Assembly: GCA_019425105.1 (NCBI GenBank)
Contig: JAHYYD010000080.1
Coordinates: forward strand, 1 to 9,040
Reading direction: 5' to 3'
Origin: Actinomycetota bacterium
GTDB lineage: Bacteria > Actinomycetota > Actinomycetes > Actinomycetales > Actinomycetaceae
Length of the DNA: 9,040 nucleotides
Within the stretch, counting starts at the first letter, position 1. The number at the start of each line of letters is the position of its first letter. This document shows, in pieces, positions 6,541 through 9,040 of the stretch. The notes under the pieces are model-generated. The model did no database searches. It was not told where the DNA came from and was given only the letters and a program-made list of their open reading frames with translations. The translations under genes were made by a program, and so were the position numbers.

Positions 6541-7071
6541 CTACCCGGCCGTGGCCTCGTCCCAGGGGAGCAGACGCGGGCGCCCGATTGTCAGGCGGAT
6601 CGGGTCGATGTAGGTACGTCGCCCTGTTTTAACGCCCCAGTGCAGCGTCTGCGAGTCTGCCTCAACGACGCCGATAACGTCCCCCTTCTCGACGTGATCG
6701 CCGACAGTGACGGTGGGAGTGACAGGTAGGTACGTCGACCAGATATCGTGGCCACGTACGCTGTGGTGAATCGAAATGACCCCACGGCCTGCGACTGGAC
6801 CAGCGACGGTGACCGTCCCCGGTGCACAGGCGTAGACCGCGGATGGAGCTGGATAGCGCAACATGACTCCCCGCCGCCCGGGCAACCAATCGTGAGCCGG
6901 CGGGGAGAACCCTTCGACAACCGGGACAGGCGCTCCCGTCGGCCACTGCCAACGGTCTTCCTGTGTCGTCCCAACGGCCTTGGGAGGATACGCCGCACAC
7001 AACAGGGCGGTGATAACGACTGCAAGGCATGCCATGCGAGACCGGGCGCGATTACTGAACGACAACATCAT
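6541..7071 (-). CDS. Secreted M23/LytM-domain protein, probably non-catalytic
   Basis: A 176-residue exported protein with a peptidase M23 (LytM, lysostaphin-like) fold. It starts with a basic stretch and hydrophobic core (about 13-28), a Sec signal peptide with likely cleavage near AVG (32-34). The domain follows: GTVTVAGPVAGRGVISIHH (85-103), TYLPVTPTVTVGDHVEKGDVIGVV (113-136, split across strands), TLHWGVKTG (142-150) and YIDPIRL (154-160). The usual GHRGVDL zinc site reads GRRGVML (65-71), losing the His and Asp ligands, and the HxH motif reads TLH, keeping only His144. It is therefore probably a binding or regulatory LytM factor, not an active endopeptidase. The start ATG at 7071 (or 7068) gives the proper signal peptide; a GTG at 7185 would add 38 residues before it. 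The ribosome binding site is only a G-run. M. tuberculosis Rv2891 sits in the matching place opposite rpsB. Confidence 0.85.
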   Translation of the reverse strand: MMLSFSNRARSRMACLAVVITALLCAAYPPKAVGTTQEDRWQWPTGAPVPVVEGFSPPAHDWLPGRRGVMLRYPAPSAVYACAPGTVTVAGPVAGRGVISIHHSVRGHDIWSTYLPVTPTVTVGDHVEKGDVIGVVEADSQTLHWGVKTGRRTYIDPIRLTIGRPRLLPWDEATAG

Positions 7072-7122
7072 GCCCCCAGTGTGTGAGTCCGCCTTCGCGA
7101 GATCCAGTCGATTAATCACGGT

Positions 7123-7161
7123 TGTGGATAGCCGGAGGTCGCCACACATGCCTGTGGATGA
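7123..7161 (-). promoter_or_regulatory. Pair of DnaA-box-like sites upstream of the M23-like gene
   Basis: Read on the minus strand, TCATCCACA (7161-7153) and CTATCCACA (7131-7123) each differ from TTATCCACA at one base. They share orientation and their starts are exactly 30 bp apart, and the nearer one ends 51 bases before the minus-strand ATG at 7071. This repeats the arrangement before yraN. They also lie about 110-150 bases upstream of the rpsB promoter candidate on the other strand. Function is inferred only. Confidence 0.45.
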
Positions 7162-7252
7162 CACACGAGGAAGGTCCGTTTCCACCCTCCCGCCTCGGCC
7201 TCGTCAACCGCACAACCAGTAGGCAAGGTCTCATCACTCTAGGTGCGGTGAA

Positions 7253-7274
7253 TTGACCGTACCTGAGGTAAGAT
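7253..7274 (+). promoter_or_regulatory. Candidate rpsB-tsf promoter
   Basis: TAAGAT at 7269-7274 is a good -10 hexamer and would start transcription near 7281. TTGACC at 7253-7258 looks like a -35, but the spacer is only 10 bp, so it may not be the partner; the sequence at a 17-18 bp spacing is poor. Between them lies the palindrome TACCTGAGGTA (7260-7270), a possible operator. The -10 is the better supported part. Confidence 0.4.
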
Positions 7275-7280
7275 GACCAA

Positions 7281-7466
7281 GCACTTGCCATGTGCAGGTG
7301 ACTTCGCGTGCCATTATCGCCGACCACGGGAAACCGCCAGGGAAGCGAGGCGCGGCGGCTTCGGTCCCTTCGGGGATGGTCGCCGGTCATGGCACCAGGG
7401 TGCGCTACGCGCACAGCAAACCGATAACCCGGGGGAGACCCCACTGATCACTCGCGACTTGCGGGG
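7281..7466 (+). promoter_or_regulatory. Structured 5' leader of rpsB, candidate S2 autoregulation site
   Basis: About 200 bases separate the probable start of transcription from rpsB, long for a ribosomal protein mRNA. One hairpin pairs CGGCG (7353-7357) with CGCCG (7381-7385), continues with wobble pairs, and is capped by TCCC-TTCG-GGGA (7365-7376), a stable UUCG tetraloop. A second has GTGCGC (7400-7405) with GCGCAC (7409-7414) around TAC. S2 represses its own operon through the leader in E. coli; whether this leader works that way is inference, and I do not recognise a named RNA family. Confidence 0.4.
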
Positions 7467-7478
7467 AAAGGACGAACC

Positions 7479-8309
7479 ATGGCAATCGTTACCATGCGTC
7501 AGCTCCTCGAGTCCGGTGTCCACTTCGGTCACCAGACTCGCCGTTGGAACCCGAAGATGAAGCGCTTCATCCTCACCGAGCGCAACGGCATTTACATCAT
7601 CGACTTGCAGCAGACCATTGCTGACATCGACATCGCTTTCGACTTCGTGAAGCAGACCGTCGCCCACGGCGGCACCCTGCTCTTCGTCGGCACCAAGAAG
7701 CAGGCCCAGGAAGCCGTGGCCGAGCAGGCCCAGCGCGTCGGCATGCCCTACGTGAACCACCGTTGGCTCGGCGGCATGCTCACCAACTTCTCGACCGTTG
7801 CCACCCGTCTGCAGCGCCTGAAGGAACTCGAGCAGATCGACTTCGACGACGTGGCCGCCTCCGGTCACACCAAGAAGGAACTGCTCATGATGCGCCGTGA
7901 GAAGGACAAGCTCTCGCGCACGCTCGGCGGCATCCGTGACATGGCCAAGGTTCCCTCGGCCGTGTGGATCGTCGACCCCAAGAAGGAGCACCTCGCGGTC
8001 TCCGAGGCTCGCAAGCTGCGCATCCCGATCGTTGCCATCCTCGACACCAACGCTGATCCGGACGAGGTCGACTACCGCATCCCCGGCAACGACGACGCCA
8101 TCCGCGCCGTCTCCCTGCTGACCCGCGTGATCGCCGACGCCGTCGCCGAGGGCCTCATCGCCCGCTCCGACGTCCGTAAGGGCAAGGGCGAAGAGACCGC
8201 CGCTGAGCCGCTGGCCGAGTGGGAGCGCGAGCTCCTCGAGGGCGAGATTCAGGCTGACGAAGCTGCCGCCGCCGAGGTTGCCGAAGAGTCGGCCACCAAG
8301 CAGGACTGA
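7479..8309 (+). CDS. rpsB: 30S ribosomal protein S2
   Basis: Small-subunit ribosomal protein uS2, added late in 30S assembly and needed for S1 binding where S1 is present. The 276-residue product has the standard opening [20 protein letters not shown] (2-21), [10 protein letters not shown] (22-31), [10 protein letters not shown] (37-46), [12 protein letters not shown] (66-77), [13 protein letters not shown] (92-104) and the signature [19 protein letters not shown] (165-183). An Ala/Glu-rich acidic tail (about 238-276) extends beyond the shorter forms of the family, as is common in actinobacteria. AAAGGA at 7467-7472 is six bases before the ATG. Codon choice is strongly biased, as expected for a highly expressed gene. 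It heads the rpsB-tsf operon, with a 25-base spacer lacking a terminator. Confidence 0.98.
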   Translation: MAIVTMRQLLESGVHFGHQTRRWNPKMKRFILTERNGIYIIDLQQTIADIDIAFDFVKQTVAHGGTLLFVGTKKQAQEAVAEQAQRVGMPYVNHRWLGGMLTNFSTVATRLQRLKELEQIDFDDVAASGHTKKELLMMRREKDKLSRTLGGIRDMAKVPSAVWIVDPKKEHLAVSEARKLRIPIVAILDTNADPDEVDYRIPGNDDAIRAVSLLTRVIADAVAEGLIARSDVRKGKGEETAAEPLAEWERELLEGEIQADEAAAAEVAEESATKQD

Positions 8310-8334
8310 ACTTTTTACTGAGAGGAATCATCCG

Positions 8335-9040
8335 ATGGCGAATTTCACCGCTGCAGATGTGAAGGCGCTGCGTGAGCAGACCGGCGCTGGCATGATGGAT
8401 GTCAAGAAGGCTCTGACCGAGGCCAACGGCGACGCCGAGAAGGCTCTCGAGATTATCCGCCTGAAGGGCCTGAAGTCCCTGTCCAAGCGCGAGGGCCGCC
8501 AGGCCTCCGCGGGCCTGCTGGCCGCTCAGACCGACGGTACCGTCGGCGTGCTGGTCGAGGTCAACTCGGAGACCGACTTCGTCGCCAAGAACCAGAAGTT
8601 CATCGACTTCTCCAACGAGGTCCTGGCTGCCGCCGTTGCGTCCGGCGCTGCCGACCTGGACGCGCTGCTCGCCGCCCCCATGGGCGAGGGCACCGTCAAG
8701 GATCGTCTGGATGCTTTCGCCGCCATCATCGGCGAGAAGCTCCAGGTTGGTCGCATCGTGCGCGTCGAGGGCGAGAACGTCGACCTCTACCTGCACCAGA
8801 CCAACCCTGACCTGCCCCCGCAGGTTGGCGTCTTCGTCGTCACCGATGCCGCCGGCAAGTCCGTTGCCCACGACATCGCGATGCACGTTGCTGCTTACAT
8901 GCCCGCCTACCTCGATCGCGATTCGGTACCGGCCGACGTGCTCGACAAGGAGCGCGCCACCCTCGAGAAGATTACGCTCGAGGAAGGCAAGCCCGCCAAC
9001 ATCGTTCCTAAGATCGTTGAGGGTCGCCTGAACGCGTTCT
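8335..9040 (+). CDS. tsf: Elongation factor Ts (3' end beyond window)
   Basis: Guanine-nucleotide exchange factor that releases GDP from EF-Tu so it can bind GTP and aminoacyl-tRNA again. The frame is open from the ATG at 8335 to the window end, giving 235 residues; the usual length is about 270-280, so roughly the last 40 are missing because the window stops, not because the gene is broken. Signatures are the UBA-like N-terminal ANFTAADVKALREQTGAGMM (2-21) with DVKKAL (22-27), and the core EF-Tu-contact motif TDFVAKN (80-86), followed by HDIAMHVAA (about 179-187). AGAGGA at 8321-8326 is eight bases before the start. The 25-base gap to rpsB indicates co-transcription. The ribosomal-type codon bias matches rpsB. 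Confidence 0.97.
   Translation, partial: MANFTAADVKALREQTGAGMMDVKKALTEANGDAEKALEIIRLKGLKSLSKREGRQASAGLLAAQTDGTVGVLVEVNSETDFVAKNQKFIDFSNEVLAAAVASGAADLDALLAAPMGEGTVKDRLDAFAAIIGEKLQVGRIVRVEGENVDLYLHQTNPDLPPQVGVFVVTDAAGKSVAHDIAMHVAAYMPAYLDRDSVPADVLDKERATLEKITLEEGKPANIVPKIVEGRLNAF

Larger units (their letters stand above)
7072..7478 (+). other. 407-base divergent intergenic region, M23-like gene to rpsB
   Basis: No convincing gene lies here; a frame open from 7273 starts inside the probable -10 and runs out of frame into rpsB. From left to right the region holds the paired DnaA-like boxes (7123-7161), a stretch with no visible signal (7162-7250), the rpsB promoter candidate with an 11-bp palindrome (7253-7274), and about 200 bases of structured leader ending at the rpsB ribosome binding site AAAGGA (7467-7472). 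Confidence 0.7.

Noticed and set aside
7072..7185. Longer M23-like protein starting at GTG 7185
   Set aside because: It would put 38 non-hydrophobic residues before a good signal peptide and place the paired boxes inside the gene.
7273..7560. Open frame of 95 codons running from the rpsB leader into rpsB
   Set aside because: Its ATG overlaps the likely -10, it has no ribosome binding site and it overlaps the rpsB start out of frame.
7314..7991. 225-codon minus-strand frame opposite rpsB
   Set aside because: Antisense to a highly biased ribosomal gene; the composition mirrors rpsB codon use and no family is recognisable.
8310..8334. Terminator between rpsB and tsf
   Set aside because: The 25-base gap has a short T-run (8312-8316) but no hairpin before it; it is an ordinary operon spacer.
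8155..8886. 243-codon minus-strand frame opposite rpsB and tsf
   Set aside because: Same reason: a mirror of biased codons in tsf, with no own start signal.

Overview
This window is a stretch of core chromosome from a high-GC Gram-positive bacterium (Actinomycetota). Three things point there: G+C-rich third codon positions, a DUF2469 protein of the actinobacterial type, and a gene order that from memory matches the Mycobacterium tuberculosis rplS-lepB-rnhB-DUF2469-yraN-comM-dprA-xerC-(M23)-rpsB-tsf region with fewer intervening genes. An Actinomycetaceae member (Actinomyces/Schaalia type) fits, but the sequence alone does not prove the genus. I see no mobile element, CRISPR array, tRNA or rRNA.

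Layout: rplS (54-410, +) ends at a strong GC hairpin. lepB and rnhB (521-1935, +) follow with a 4-base ATGA overlap, then a very GC-rich spacer with another hairpin. The DUF2469 gene (1991-2290, +) has no Shine-Dalgarno and probably starts on a leaderless GTG. A 130-base gap carries two DnaA-box-like sequences 30 bp apart and a hairpin. Then come yraN, comM and dprA (2421-5558, +), coupled by ATGA or short overlaps, and xerC (5568-6479, +), whose start lies six bases after a TAGGAT element made partly of the dprA stop codon. A degenerate M23/LytM-domain secreted protein (6541-7071, -) is convergent with xerC and divergent from rpsB. The 407-base gap before rpsB holds a second pair of DnaA-box-like sequences, also exactly 30 bp apart and pointing toward the downstream gene, followed by a probable rpsB promoter and a structured leader. 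rpsB (7479-8309, +) and tsf (8335 to the window end, cut off) close the window.

Functionally, two blocks belong to translation (L19 at the left; S2 and EF-Ts at the right). Between them lie one protein-export gene (lepB) and a DNA-processing group: RNase HII removes RNA from DNA, YraN has a nuclease-like fold, ComM and DprA handle incoming single-stranded DNA in transformation and recombination, and XerC resolves chromosome dimers. Every gene but DUF2469 and the M23-like protein has a well-known role. I found no convincing new multi-gene system. The best leads are the two matching 30-bp-spaced box pairs, the two probable leaderless starts with identical geometry, the zinc-ligand losses in the M23-like protein, and the structured rpsB leader.
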